NCBI GenBank assembly: GCA_029215795.1
Contig: JARDYH010000002.1
Coordinates: 295,337,973-295,401,972 of the forward strand
Source: Anniella stebbinsi
Lineage: Eukaryota; Chordata; Lepidosauria; Squamata; Anniellidae
DNA length: 64,000 nucleotides
Reading direction: 5' to 3'
Shown here: one piece after another, positions 23,196-34,670 of the stretch
Position numbering within the stretch: position 1 is the first letter of the stretch
Layout: every line of letters starts with the position of its first letter
Program-made: the position numbers and the translations under genes
The notes under the pieces: model-generated
Database searches by the model: none
What the model saw: only the letters and a program-made list of their open reading frames with translations
What the model was told of the DNA's origin: nothing

Positions 23196-23400
23196 TGCAT
23201 ACAGGGGAAGGGCCATGGCTCAGTAGGAGAGCATTTGTTTTGCATGCAGGAGGTCCCTGGTTCAATTGCCATCATCTCCAGGTAGGGTTGGGAAACCTCC
23301 TGCCTGAAATCCTAGAGAGACACCGCCAGTCAGTCTTGGTGGTACTGGGCTAAATGGATCAATGGTCTTGCTCAGTATAAAGCAGCTTCCTATGATTCTA
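23196..23400 (+). mobile_element. tRNA-Ala-derived SINE
   Basis: The head GGGCCATGGCTCAGTAGGAG, GTTTTGCATGCAGGAGG and GGTTCAATTGCC resembles tRNA-Ala. The linker CATCTCCAGGTAGGGTTGGG and the tail TGGATCAATGGTCTTGCTCA with AAGCAGCTTCCTATG match 13131-13312. The tail resembles CR1 3' ends such as 40005-40050. Confidence 0.8.
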
Positions 23401-23404
23401 AAAA

Positions 23405-23490
23405 TACATCATCAGTGTGCGCCTATGCATGCCTATTCAAAAGTATGCCCCACTCGGTTTCATGGGACTTATTCCCATATAGGATTAGCC
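23405..23490. repeat. Family E palindromic repeat, diverged
   Basis: GCCTATGCATGCCTATTCAA, GCCCCACTCGGTTTCATGGG and ATAGGATTAGCC follow the family pattern. Confidence 0.4.
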
Positions 23491-23639
23491 AAAGACACTG
23501 AATGCTGCAACAAACCTTACATGCATTGCACTTGTACAAAATTTGGGAGCTGGGGGAGGACAGAATAAAGGAGAATTCCTAATGCATTAATTTCAGTTGG
23601 AAAACAAGACCAGGTAGCTCAAAACTCTGAACTCCAAAG

Positions 23640-24983
23640 AGAGAAATTTGGATGAGACTGAATTAACCTTGGTTGCCCTGATGGATGACCTTGATAGAGA
23701 GTGAGGGGGGGGGAGTACAACCCTGTTATTTCTGTTTGATCTCTTGTCAGCTTTTGATAACATCAACCATGCTATCCTCCTCGATCGACTCTGTGGGATG
23801 GGCATTGGTGGCACTGTGTTCCGGTGGTTCCAGTCCTACCTGCAGAGTCGATTTCAGAGAGTAACATTGGGTGATAATTTCTCACCCCCTTGGCAATTAA
23901 GCTATGGGGTACCACAGGCCACTATCTTGTCCTTAATATGAAGCCTTTGGGGGTGGTCATTAGGGGATTTGGAGCAAAATGTCATCAATATGCTGATGAC
24001 ACACAGCTCTATCTCCCTGTGACATCTGAATCAGGAGAGTGTGCAAGTCCTAGATCAGTGCCTAAACTCAGTAATGGGCTGGATGAGGGCCAATAAACTG
24101 AAGCTGAATCCTGGCAAGATGGAAGCCCTGTGGGTGAGTAGTTCCCGAGTCCAGGAGATAGGTTCTTTGCCAGTTCTGGATGGAGTGGCACTCCCTCTGA
24201 AAGATCAGGTTTGTAGTTTGGGGCTACTCCTAGATCCATCATTGTCGCTGGAGGTCCAAGTGGCCACAGTAGCTCAGAGTGCCTTTTACCAGCTTTGGCT
24301 GGCTTGCCAGCTACAGCCTCTTCTGGACAAGGATAGCTTGGCCACAGTGGTACAGTCATTAGTAACCTCAAGACTGGATTACTGCAACAATGCGCTCTAT
24401 GTGGGGCTGTCCTTAAGATTGCTCTGGAAGCTGGAGCTAGTGCAGAACGCAGCAGCTCGGCTGTTGTCAGGGGCTGCCTCTTTTCAGTATATCACTCCTT
24501 TGCTGAGGGAATTTCACTGGCTGCCTATTGGCTACTGGGCCAGGTTTAAGGTTTGGGTACTAGTGTACAAAGCCCTAAACAACTTGGGACCAGGATACCT
24601 GAGAGAGCACCTTCTCCCTTACCAACCTGCCCGATCACTGAGGTCATTGGAGGGCATGCTCTTGCTGGTTCCACATGGACCTGTGGTCCGATTGGAAGAG
24701 CCTTTAGTGTAGTGGCCCCTTCTCTGTGGAACTCTCTGAACCTGAAGGTCAGGCAGACGCCAACATTAGGCTGCTTCCATTGCCTTCTGAAAACAACTCA
24801 GTTTCAACTGACTAGCCAGTTTTTCTCCTGGTTCTTTTGTTTTTAAATTGTACCATTTTAATTTGGTGTTTTAATCTTCTTTCTTTTACTGTTTACCTAT
24901 GTTCACTGCTCTGGAATCTGTGTTAGATAATTGAGCAGTATATAAATATTGTTAATCATCATCATCATCATCATCATCATCAA
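23640..24983 (+). mobile_element. L2 LINE, 3' part of ORF2 with reverse-transcriptase core, broken
   Basis: The frames read in order as an L2 reverse transcriptase. First comes 'LSAFDNINHAILLDRL' (usual AAFDTVDH block), then 'FRWFQSYLQSRFQRV', then 'QYADDTQLY' (the YADD catalytic site, about 23988-24010). Next is 'MRANKLKLNPGKMEAL', then 'SRLDYCNNALY', 'VQNAAARLL', 'LLREFHWLPI' and 'GRAFSVVAPSLWNSL'. At least two frameshifts and stops (23938 and about 24712) separate them, so it is inactive. After the stop comes a short 3' UTR ending in a (TCA)n tail at 24955-24981. 5'-truncated, as is usual. Confidence 0.9.
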
Positions 24984-25044
24984 ATACAAGTCTTGCCTTT
25001 ATTCCTGTTTAATTATTTTGAATTATCTTGCATGGGAAAATTGC

Positions 25045-25071
25045 TTGTGTGTGTGTGTGTGTGTGTGTGTG
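25045..25071. repeat. (GT)n microsatellite
   Basis: Thirteen or so TG units, followed by a purine run. Confidence 0.9.
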
Positions 25072-25238
25072 CATGAGAGAGAGGGAGAGGGGATAACATA
25101 TAACGTTGCAAAACATAAGAACCTAAAGAAGAGCCCTGCTGAATCAGACCAAGGGACCATCTAGTCCAGCATTTGTGTTCACACAGTGGCTAACCAGCTG
25201 GCTGGGAGAGGCCCACAAGCAGGACATGAGTGCAATAG

Positions 25239-25483
25239 TGTTGCAGAGTATGTTTTGTCTGATCACACTTGAGATAAAAGACAACTGCAAGCTTTAAACA
25301 CGACCTTTACATAATATTAACAGGCAGCTTGTTACAATTAAAACAGACCAAGTAAGTGGGCAAATGTGAAACCAAAACCAGCACCCCAACTTCCTACATA
25401 GACTAACTATTTAGTGGGTTTTCAACCAGTTATTTCCCCCTCCGAACTTAGGCTTTAACTAACAGCTGTAACTTATTCCAACA
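25239..25483. mobile_element. Candidate solo LTR
   Basis: A 245-bp insertion begins TGTTGCAGAG and ends TTCCAACA, so it has the TG...CA ends of an LTR. It is flanked by AATAG (25234-25238) and AATAA (25484-25488). The uninterrupted CR1 reads CAATAGCACCCTCC here, so the right copy has one change. The length and 5-bp duplication suit a solo LTR left by recombination. No internal genes, primer-binding site or second LTR is seen, so the retroelement group cannot be named. Confidence 0.6.
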
Positions 25484-25575
25484 AATAACACCCTCCCACT
25501 CATGTTCCCCTGCAACTGGTGTAAAGCTGTACTGTCTCTCATCCTGGACACTGGAAATAGCATTCTGCCATCATG

Positions 25576-25930
25576 GGCCTCCTCCACACGAGACGTTTAA
25601 TGAGCCTTAGAGGCTCATTATAAATTTTACCTCCACACCAGCGGAGCGCAAAACGGGCGTACAGGCGCGTTATTTCCCCGATAATGCGCATTTTCGAATG
25701 CGCGTTAAATAGCGACTTTTATTTTTCTCCGGCCGTTAAAGCGCATTATCGCGGTGTGAACAAGCGATTATGCGCATTAACGTCTTCTAAAGCGCTTTTT
25801 GGACATGAATTAATGCGCTTCGCCGCCTCTCGCCGCCTCCCGTGCAGAGGGATTAGGCGTAAATGCGCCTCCGCGATAATGCGCATAATCCCGGAACCGG
25901 GCGCAAAAGCGCATCCTTGTGGAGGGGGCC
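25576..25930 (+). mobile_element. Harbinger-like MITE, copy 2
   Basis: 355 bp, ends GGCCTCCTCCACAC and (reversed) GGCCCCCTCCACAAG, with the 3-bp duplication ATG on both sides (25573-25575, 25931-25933). This is the most CpG-rich copy, with many GCGCATT/AATGCGC strings. It sits inside the CR1 at 25110-26080. Confidence 0.8.
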
Positions 25931-26080
25931 ATGGTTAGTAGCCATTGATAGTCTTATCCTTCATGAATTTGTCTAATCCCCCTTTAAAGCCATCCAAATT
26001 GGTGGCCATCACTAAATCTTGTAGTAGCAAATTCCATAGATTAAGTATGCCTTATGTGAATCAGTATTTTCTTTTATCTG

Positions 26081-26494
26081 TACTGCAGAGTTTAAATCTT
26101 TAAGAATAGGCTCAAACATTGCTGAAACCACACACACCCTGTATCCAATGTGAAAGTTCTAATTGATTGCCAGAAAATCAAATGTTTTATTTATCTACTT
26201 AATCTGATGATGGCAGGCGGAAATTATCAATCTCCCTTTAAAATCTCTACAGCATTTTAATGTCTTGCTTTCTGCTTTTATTAAATTAAGCCTTCCTAAA
26301 CTGCAGTTTCACACCTGTCTTCTAAAAATATCTACAATACTAGAAATATTTGTTTATAATCATCATAACAAATTATAATTTGGTTAAGATCCACACTTAG
26401 CCATATGAAGAGAATGCCCCTTAAAATCAGTAGGTCTTAACTTTGTTGTTAAAACACATTGATTTCACTGGGTCTGGTCTAATTATGACTATGT
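26081..26494. other. Unassigned AT-rich sequence
   Basis: No gene. Ends with GACTATGT (26487-26494), the duplication flanking the next element. Confidence 0.4.
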
Positions 26495-26814
26495 TAGGGT
26501 GACCAGATAAAATCCAGGTCAGGACTCATGTAACTTTAACAGTTGTAGAGAAAAGGGAATTTAATCCAGTGTCATTTGTATGCAATTACTTCCTGGTGAA
26601 ATTCCCTCTTCATCACAACAGTTAAAGGTGCAGGCACTATACTAGAGTGACCATATACAAAAGAAGGCAGGGCCCCTGCAACTTTAACTGTTGTGATGAA
26701 AAGGGAATTTCACCAGGAACTAATTGCATACAAATGACACTGGCTGGAATTCCCTTTTCTCTACAACTGTTAAAGTTACATGAGCCCTGACCTGGATTTT
26801 ATCTGGTCACCCTA
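26495..26814. mobile_element. 320-bp palindromic hAT MITE, copy 1
   Basis: Begins TAGGGTGACCAGATAAAATC and ends with its mirror GATTTTATCTGGTCACCCTA, flanked by a perfect 8-bp duplication GACTATGT (26487-26494, 26815-26822). Nearly the whole element folds on itself, with a second, inner GAGTGACCATAT string at about 26645. The outermost 30 bp differ from the other copies yet still match each other. Confidence 0.9.
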
Positions 26815-26904
26815 GACTATGTCTGGTTCTAGCCTATTAAATTTCTATAATCCAATTTGCATTTCAGAACACTGTCATGTTGGTACCACTGAATGGAATG
26901 AAAT

Positions 26905-28690
26905 GGACAGCAGGGTCCAAGCATCCTTTTTTGGGGCCCAGTACAAACTTGTAACACAGGCTCCATCCCACACACCCACACCACAATCTCATTTATTACA
27001 TACAGTCTCATGAGTCTTTGACCTTCTGCACATGAGCAATTTACTGCATGCTTGTGATTGGTCACTAATGGAAATTTGCAAGTCCTTCCCATGACATCAA
27101 CCTCTGAAGCCTCTCCCAACGTTTTCAAGCAGGAATCCGTCATTTTATAAACCCTCGAAAATACTGTAATAAATAAAAACCATGCAATAAAACAGCACCA
27201 TCTGCTGGCAGCATAATTGAAACACATGAGAAGGAACTGGCAAAAACAAGGGGAAAGAAGTGCATATATTGTGCTGATCCTTAAACCTGTGATGACTCTG
27301 GAAGACAAAGCCCTACTAAGGCTTGCTAACTGTGGAGAACCCCATTTAAAAAGTTTCTATTTTAATTATTAAATTACATTTTCTACATTTCCAAAATTAC
27401 ATGCTTGTCCCACAGTAGAAAGCTTGTAGTTTTTGATGAGTGCTACCTTACTGCTTTTTTCAGCTTCTGCCACAGTCACCATCAATGTGCAAAAACATCA
27501 TAGAGCTATGTACACTTCACTGAACAATTACTTGCAAGGTTTTCTGTTGTTGTTTGTAATTTTATCTAATAACACAGGTGGGCCTCCTAGTTCATTCCCT
27601 TTTTCAAAAATAGATTTTTTTAAACAGATGAAATGGTTTATAAGGAAAATACTTAGAAATCTTGACCTGGAGACATGATAGTATGGTGTGTTCGTGTGTG
27701 TGTGAACTAAATATTTATTTGTTAACTTATAGTTTGGGTCTGTAAATCTTACCAGCAGTACTGGCTCTCACTGTTTCTAGGATCAATATCCCTGAATGTT
27801 ATGGTGCTTTGTCATGAGAACATAAGTGCCATGCTGGATCAAATCAAGGGTCCATCTAGTCCAGCACTCTGTTCACACAGTGGCGAAATAGCTCTCAACT
27901 AGGGACCAGTAAAGCAGGACATGGCGCAACAGCACCCTCCCACCCCTGTTCCCCAACAACTGGTGTACACAGGCTTACTGCCTCAGATACTGGAGGTAGC
28001 ACATAACCATCAGGGCTTGTAGCCATTGATAGTCTTCTCCTCCAGGAATTTATCCAAACCCCTTTTGAAGCCATCCAAATTGGTGGCCATCAGTACATCT
28101 TGCGGTATTGAATTCCATAATTTAGCTATGCACTATGTGAAGAAGTACTTCCATTTATTTGTCCTGAATCTCCCACCAATCAGCTTCATGGGATGACCCT
28201 GGGTTCTAGTATTTTGAGAGAGGGAGAAAAATGTCTCCCTATCCATAGTCTCCACACCATACATAATTTTGTACACCTCTATCATGTCTCCCTTTAACCT
28301 CCCTTTTCCCAAGCTAAACAATCCCAGCTGTTGTAACCTTTCCTCATAGGGGAGATGCTCCAGCCCCTTAATCATTTTAGTTGCCCTTTTCTGCACTTTT
28401 TCCAGCCCTGTCATATCTTTTTTTAGGTGTGGTGACCAGAACTGTACACAGCATTCTAAGTGTGATCGCACCATAGATGTGTATAAAGACAGCATGATAC
28501 TGGCAGTTTCATTCTCAATTTCTTTTCTTATAATGCCTAACATGGAGTTTGCCTCATTTACAGCGGCCGCACACTGCCCCTCCCGCCAGCTGTCCTTTCC
28601 TCCTGCCTATGCACAAAGCACACTGGGACTGGTAGTCCTTGAGAGAGTAGGACAAGAACTGTTCCTGTCTCTCTAGTTTAGATGCACAAA
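26905..28690 (+). repeat. Old interspersed repeat, family A, interrupted by CR1
   Basis: It matches 3286-3620 (middle) and 4720-5050 (outer parts). Blocks include ACACAGGCTCCATCCCACAC, GTGATTGGTCACTAATGGAA, GGGTCTGTAAATCTTACC and CTGCCCCTCCCGCCAGCTG. The CR1 at 27813-28572 separates GGTGCTTTGTCA from CTGCCCCTCCC, which are adjacent in the 4.9-kb copy. The 159-codon minus-strand frame at 26829-27308 lies in it and has no protein-like features. A CTCF-like motif (GCACCATCTGCTGGC) is at about 27194-27209 on the minus strand. Confidence 0.6.
27813..28572 (-). mobile_element. CR1 LINE, C-terminal ORF2 and 3' UTR (minus)
   Basis: An open minus-strand frame from about 28565 to 28133 encodes the end of CR1 ORF2: 'LGIIRKEIENETASI', 'SLYTSMVRSHLECCVQFWSP', 'LEKVQKRATKMIKGLEHLPY' and 'ERLQQLGLFSLGKGRLKGD', followed by a 320-bp 3' UTR. 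It is 5'-truncated but has no stop in the remaining 140 codons, so it is one of the younger copies. It landed inside family A repeat DNA. Confidence 0.9.
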
Positions 28691-28888
28691 CACACTCTCT
28701 TTGTTCTAGAGGACCCTGGGTCAGCAACCTCATTGCTAAGAATGTCGCTTGTTCTGCTTTAACACTACCTCTGACTGGCTCCAACACATTTCACATGATC
28801 TGGGCAATATAGGTAAATAGATTCAGGGAAATATCTTCAAGCATGGTCTACAATTTAGCCCCATTTTTTCCCTTACACATGCTAATAG

Positions 28889-29208
28889 TAGGCTGACCAT
28901 ATGAAAAGGAGGGCAGGGCTCATGTAACTTTAACAGTTGTAGAGAAAAGGGAATTTCAGCCAGTGTCATTTGTATGCAATTCGTACCTGGTGAAATTCCC
29001 TCTTCATTACAACAGTTAAAGCTGAAGGGGCCCTGCCCTCTTTTGTATCTGGTCACTCTAGTATAGTGCATGCAACTTTAATTGCTTTGATGAAGAGGTG
29101 ATTTCACCAGGTACTAATTGCATACAAATGATGCCGGCTGAAATTCCCTATTCTCTACAACTGTTAAAGTTACATGAGCCCTGTCCTCCTTTTCATATGG
29201 TCAGCCTA
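28889..29208. mobile_element. 320-bp palindromic hAT MITE, copy 2
   Basis: TAGGCTGACCATATGAAAAG to CTTTTCATATGGTCAGCCTA, exactly 320 bp, with a perfect 8-bp duplication GCTAATAG (28881-28888, 29209-29216). The fold is as in the copy at 26495. Confidence 0.92.
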
Positions 29209-32200
29209 GCTAATAGGATTGCAGTCTGGGAAAGGGCTCCCTGGATCTCCAAGTCCCATGAAATATCCTCCTCACTTCCCCTTACCCCATGCTTGAGCAT
29301 ACTGTTAGAAGATTAGATACACACAGGTTTCCATGCGCAAAATCATCTGCATCAAGTAGTACTACTTGACTATGCAGAGAGGGGTCCAATCCTGACATGT
29401 GCAGCAGTGGGCTGAAGGTCCATTGTTGTGTTCTTGGATCTCCCATACCTTCTTTCCCTTTGAGGAAAAGAACATAGTATAAACACTGCTTCTACCTCCC
29501 ATCTTTAATCTATTTTGCAAATCAAAGGAAAGAGAGCAGAGAATGCTTCTGAGTTTACAGATCTATGGAGTAATTATTCAAAGTATACCTTTTATGGGAC
29601 AGACATTGCACAAGTATAATTCGAAACACAGGAAGGCCACGTTCCTATATTTCCACTCTCTCCTTTTATAGGTGGCATAAAATAACATCAATATCTTCAA
29701 ACAAGTGGGTCTTATTTCAGCATGACAAACATCTGGGATTTTTAAAGTGTGAAAAAATAGTGCAAGCCCATTTTTGTACCTCCACAATAAATTAGCATTT
29801 AAAAAGTATTTTCAGCCTGCTGGGATGGATCATTCTGCTAATATGGGTAACACCATGGACACCAATAATTAGTGTAAATTGCCTTTGAATAATACAGAGC
29901 TGGGAACAACTTTTCGTGCTTAATGCCCCTTACAAGTACATGATGAAGAGTCCTTAATGGGCCTTGGAAAAACAACTAATACCTATAAATCAAAGAAGAA
30001 AAGCTGGGTTTTTTTTATGCATTTGTCTGGGAGTGTGAGTTTTAAACTAAATTGTTAACACTCCTCCCTGCTGTGGGTCATGGATTAGCTAGGGTGGGAG
30101 TTTCTTAAAGGATCTTTCACACTGACCAGGGGAGGCAGTGGGTTTCAAATACAAGTGTTTTCTTAACCTTAATCCTTACCTTCCTGACCAGCATTGCTCC
30201 AAATTTCTCTCTAATTAGGTAAAGAATTAGTAGGCGGATAATGTGTTAGGGGGTGAGGATAAAGTGATTAGTTTAGCCTAGTCTATGACAGTGGAATTTC
30301 AGGTGCTATGGAATTAAATTCATATCTAATAACTTTTCCCTCCTCCTCCAGGAGTACTAGAGCAGTGTATGCTCCTAAGCAATAAGAATTTATCTTCCTC
30401 TAATCTTACAGCAGTATATTCTACTGGCAGAGTTTAAGCCTGTTCTCCCATAGCTTTATCTCTAATGGTTAAGAAACAGCCTTTCCCAATCTGCTCTCTT
30501 ATGATACTGTATCTAAGCAGGCTCCATAAACCAAATCAAGCTATATTGATCTTCAAGTGCTACTACAAATTTAAGGAGGATGACAGGGTGTGTGCGTGTG
30601 TGTGTTTTACAAGATAGCACAGATTAGACAAATGTTGTTTTAAAATACACTTAGTGGGTGCATTCATTTATGGATGCTTGGAATTAACAGCTGAGCCTTT
30701 GTTCCTTTCAAGGCAATTCATTTAGGAATATCTGTTTCTTTCCATTTGCTTTTTTTTTGGGGGGGGGGGAAATCCTTTAGGCTATGCTTGAATGAGGACT
30801 ACAAACTTAACTAAGGTACTGACTCTTCATTTATTACCTTCCAGGTTCCCAGTAAAATTATCCAAACCTAGTCCTTATCACATGTAGTAGAATGGATGAG
30901 TAGGTGGTTATTGCACAACTCAGTATGTTTCTAGGATGTCAAAATCTATCAGAAAAAAAATAGTATCTTATTTTGCAAGATTCACTTTCAAAGGTAGTTT
31001 CATGCAGACAAAATCAGTTCACCACATAGTCTGTTGATTTCATATCACTTAGAGGAGTAGTCTTTTGATAGGACATTTGAACCAGGCAATACCCCTGAAA
31101 AAGAGATGCCTGCACTTTGCCTCTCCAACAAGACTTTTGCCACGGTTGCCTCTTCAAGTGGCATTTTAATCCCACTTTTTGTTGGATTCATGCAAATGGA
31201 GCATAGGGCAGTGACATCCAGGATTATGCAATGACGTAGTGAACATATAACCAGGGCTGTGCACATTCCATTATTGTGTGATGAGTTCTCACAACTACAG
31301 ACATTGGCATCATGCACAGAATTTCAACAACTTGTGAATTTCTGTTTTGATTTTTAGAAGACCAAGGCATTTTACGCATTTAGAGGTGCAAAAGCAAGAA
31401 CACACAGGAGACAGGAGCATGGATAGCAGCAGCAGATGAATTAGGTATAGTAGCCAGAGCCAAGGAAGCCCTAAAGACAGTCACCCAGATCCCAGCTAGA
31501 ATATCTCAATGTGGGTGTTGGTCTGAAAATGTGTATAAAGATTTTGAGCCAATGGAGCAACTAGACTGAAAGACAATTACAGACTCAATAAGTTCAACTT
31601 CCAAAAGATGCTATATCAAAAAAGCCAGCAAAGAGGTGTACATAACATTATCCTTCAATTTTTTTAAATTTATTATTTTGTTTCTGTGTAACTATGTATT
31701 CACTCTTTTGCTTAATGATTTTGCTTATATACACAAAACTTTTACTCTTTAAATACAGGACGATATGAAAAAAGAGAAGGAAACCTAAAGGGGAGGGAAT
31801 GAGTGTGGAGTTGCGGCAGGATAAACTGTTAGCAACAACTGTAGAAGCAGCAACCACAACAAAAGATAAGACTTCCGGAATGGTGGTGAGGTGGATGTTT
31901 CTGCCTATGGAACTGAAGGGCCCAGGTAGTAACTCTTAGTGTCAGCATTGGACACTGGATGCTAGCACTACGAAGTAGAAGGCATTGTGCAGCTATTCCA
32001 TCTTTTCTTCCTTTCAGCAGTAAGAAAAAAAGATGGAAGAAACAATGGGAAAACATGGGAGGGCTATGAGTGGAAGACAACATTACCTGGACGCTTGGTA
32101 AAATTCCGTGAATGACACAAGGCAATAGTGCAAAAACCCTATCTGGAAGTGCCTATTGTCTTTTTTGACATGGCGGATAGATTGCCTTCTTATGTTCTTG

Positions 32201-34153
32201 GCCCTCTCGGTAATGCAGGATAATGGACAGGATTCCATTTTTTTCTTGATCCTATCTTGTTTGCATTACAAACTAGAAAATGGTATAATTTGATGCATTT
32301 TACTTGATTATAGGAAGGAAGATTTTAAATGCTGGGGAAGGAAGAAACTATACACAGAGCTGCCAATGTATGCATTCTTTTGCAAGTGGTTTTCCATAAT
32401 ATTATGCTGTCTTGTATGCTCCCTATTAATATACATATTTTGAAGTGTACTTTCCTCTAATCTGAAAACTTGAATTTTATAAGTTCTTACTGAAATGCGA
32501 ACTGAACAAAATTCCCCCCATCCTTACTTGTGAATCAAACATGCTATATTCAGAGTTTCTTTTTCACCTATCCCAAGCAAGTGTAGATGTAGAGGCTAAC
32601 TCACTAAAGAGCCTGACATTTTAAAAAGGAAAAGAATATACATTGTATTCCCAATCCACTGAAGCAAGAGCATACATTATAATATTCTGGAAAAAGAAGA
32701 TAGGCTTAAGAGTTTGTGGCCAGAGCTAATGAGTTTCTACTCAGAAGAAAAACTGCCTAAAACAGATCTACTTAAAATTAAATTCCCTGTGACTTTAACA
32801 TTGCTAAACTTAAACATCGACAGTTATATGTTTTTCTTCTTCTTTTAAACTTGGCAACGCTATAGGAATAATGAGAAGCTTATTTGGCATTGCAAATTGA
32901 AAAGAACCAGTAATTTGCACCCATTTTTGTTTCCAGGTCCTTCATTCAACAAACACAGAATATTAGGCCAACACTATTAACTGCTTTGTGGCAGTGTGAG
33001 ATTGGACAACAGAATTCCATTACAGTATGGTCAAAATCTGATATGATCAAATAATAGGTCTCCCAATAGAAGTATCTGTATGTCAAGGAGTAAACTTGAT
33101 AATTGTAAGAATATAGTTAATGCAGTCAAATGGAATACCAAACCAGGAGATTAACATTTCCGTTATATAATTACAAGTTCAAGGAGTTCAGAGTCTTATC
33201 ATACTATAGTAAGTATAGAATGTAGAAGTGATCCTCTTTAATTTGTAATTATTTAACTGAAATATAATGTTGCCCAGTCTCATTCTTACACTCCTGCATG
33301 GAAGGCATTGGTATGCAGAATTCATGCACTCAGAAATAGTAGTACACTATCAGAGTAGGACATGTTTGATTATTCTTTAAAACCAACTAAGAGAAGTTAA
33401 TCTCATTGAACTTTTTATTCAATAAAAGAGTTCCATGTTTCTTAGTCTAATAGGACTATAATGTTCATTAAATGGACTTCTTTACACCTTTAAATGGATT
33501 AACTGTACATCTGCCTTGTCTAATTATGCAAGTCATTCAAAAATAGAACCACAGATATAACTTACACAACTGGAACAGCTCCGCTTCTAAGTCCCAAGAA
33601 GAGAGTACTTGAGGAGGCGGGGAAAATCTCAAACAGATTTCCCCCCTTACCTGTGCTATTTAGGAACAGCACGAGAGGGAATGATCACAGAAATATATCC
33701 CAATGGAACTTAATCAGGGAGCTTTAGTTTAATGTCTGTACCACTAGTCTCATTTATTATATGCTAAAGGTTGTCCAAGTGACCACATTGGTATTGTTTG
33801 ACTGCATATCAATGATTTTCAAGGTATCTTTTCATAAAGCCCTTTTCACATGTTCTCCTGAATGTATGAGGGCTAAAACTGAGGACAAGGCCACACACGT
33901 TGACCCCATTCCCTCAGACCCCTAATCCTGCAGGGATGTCCCACTCATGTTTCCTTGCCACTCAAGACATGAAGGTCTGAAGGGAAAGGACAACATACAC
34001 AGGGCCATTGGTTAAGGGGCCGATGTATGTAGCACATCCCTTTCCCATCTGGTATAGAGTTTTAGCCCTCATATCTTTGGGGGAATGCATGAAGAGGGAT
34101 TCAGTTTAGACTGATACCAGAGACAAACAGACTGCAAGTGATTTCATGCATTT
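29209..34153. other. Nearly repeat-free non-coding DNA
   Basis: Almost 5 kb without a repeat or gene that I can identify, apart from a short (GT)n near 30590, a G run near 30761 and AT-rich runs. Frames are short and unrelated to known proteins. The lack of transposons is unusual for this window. Confidence 0.45.
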
Positions 34154-34343
34154 CACAACAGTTAAAGGTGCAGGCACTCTACTAGAGTGACCATATACAA
34201 AAGAAGGCAACTTTAACTGTTGTGATGAAGAGGGAATTTCACCAGGAACTAATTGCATACAAATGACACTGGCTGAAATTCCCTTTTCTCTACAACTATT
34301 AAAGTTACATGAGCCCTGTCCTCCTTTTCATATGGTCAGCCTA
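34154..34343. mobile_element. Palindromic hAT MITE, left-truncated
   Basis: It holds the right half of the 320-bp element (CACAACAGTTAAAGGTGCAG to TATGGTCAGCCTA), with a small deletion after AAAAGAAGGC. The left arm and target duplication are lost. Confidence 0.8.
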
Positions 34344-34514
34344 CCCTTATGTGAGCTCTGTGGACCTTCTCCCTTCCACAAACTAGTGTTTCTGCTCATT
34401 TTGGGTTGCCCCCTGAAACACTAAATTACTTTTGTGCAAGCAGTGGGGGCTGCTAGCGCAATGGAATTGACAGGGTGCAAAAACATTGGTGGGCTGTTAG
34501 CAAGTACCCCATTG

Positions 34515-34670
34515 GATATTGCCCTCTGTTCCCACAGAGGCCAACAAGATGCCTGTGGGAAGGCCACAAGCAGGACATGAGTACAATAGCATCCTTCTGC
34601 TTGGATTCTTAGCAACTGATATATTGCCTCTGATACTGGAGGTTATATATAGCCATCATGATAGGCATTC
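34515..34670 (-). mobile_element. CR1 3'-UTR fragment (minus)
   Basis: TGTTCCCACAGAGGCCAACA, CACAAGCAGGACATGAGTAC and TTGCCTCTGATACTGGAGG are the reversed CR1 tail. Confidence 0.7.

Larger units (their letters stand above)
25110..26080 (-). mobile_element. CR1 3' end broken by a solo LTR and a MITE (minus)
   Basis: Three CR1 pieces are visible: 25110-25238 (ACCAAGGGACCATCTAGTCC, AGCAGGACATGAGTGCAATA), 25489-25572 (CACCCTCCCACTCATGTTCC) and 25934-26080 (GTAGCCATTGATAGTCTTAT, TTGGTGGCCATCACTAAATC). With the two insertions removed they read as one reversed CR1 3' UTR like 27813-28140. Confidence 0.8.

Noticed and set aside
24955..24981. CRISPR-like short repeats
   Set aside because: Plain (TCA)n microsatellite at the end of an L2; there are no spacers anywhere in the window.
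26829..27308. 159-codon minus-strand frame as a membrane protein
   Set aside because: The hydrophobic patches come from an old repeat that is diverged and out of frame in its other copies.
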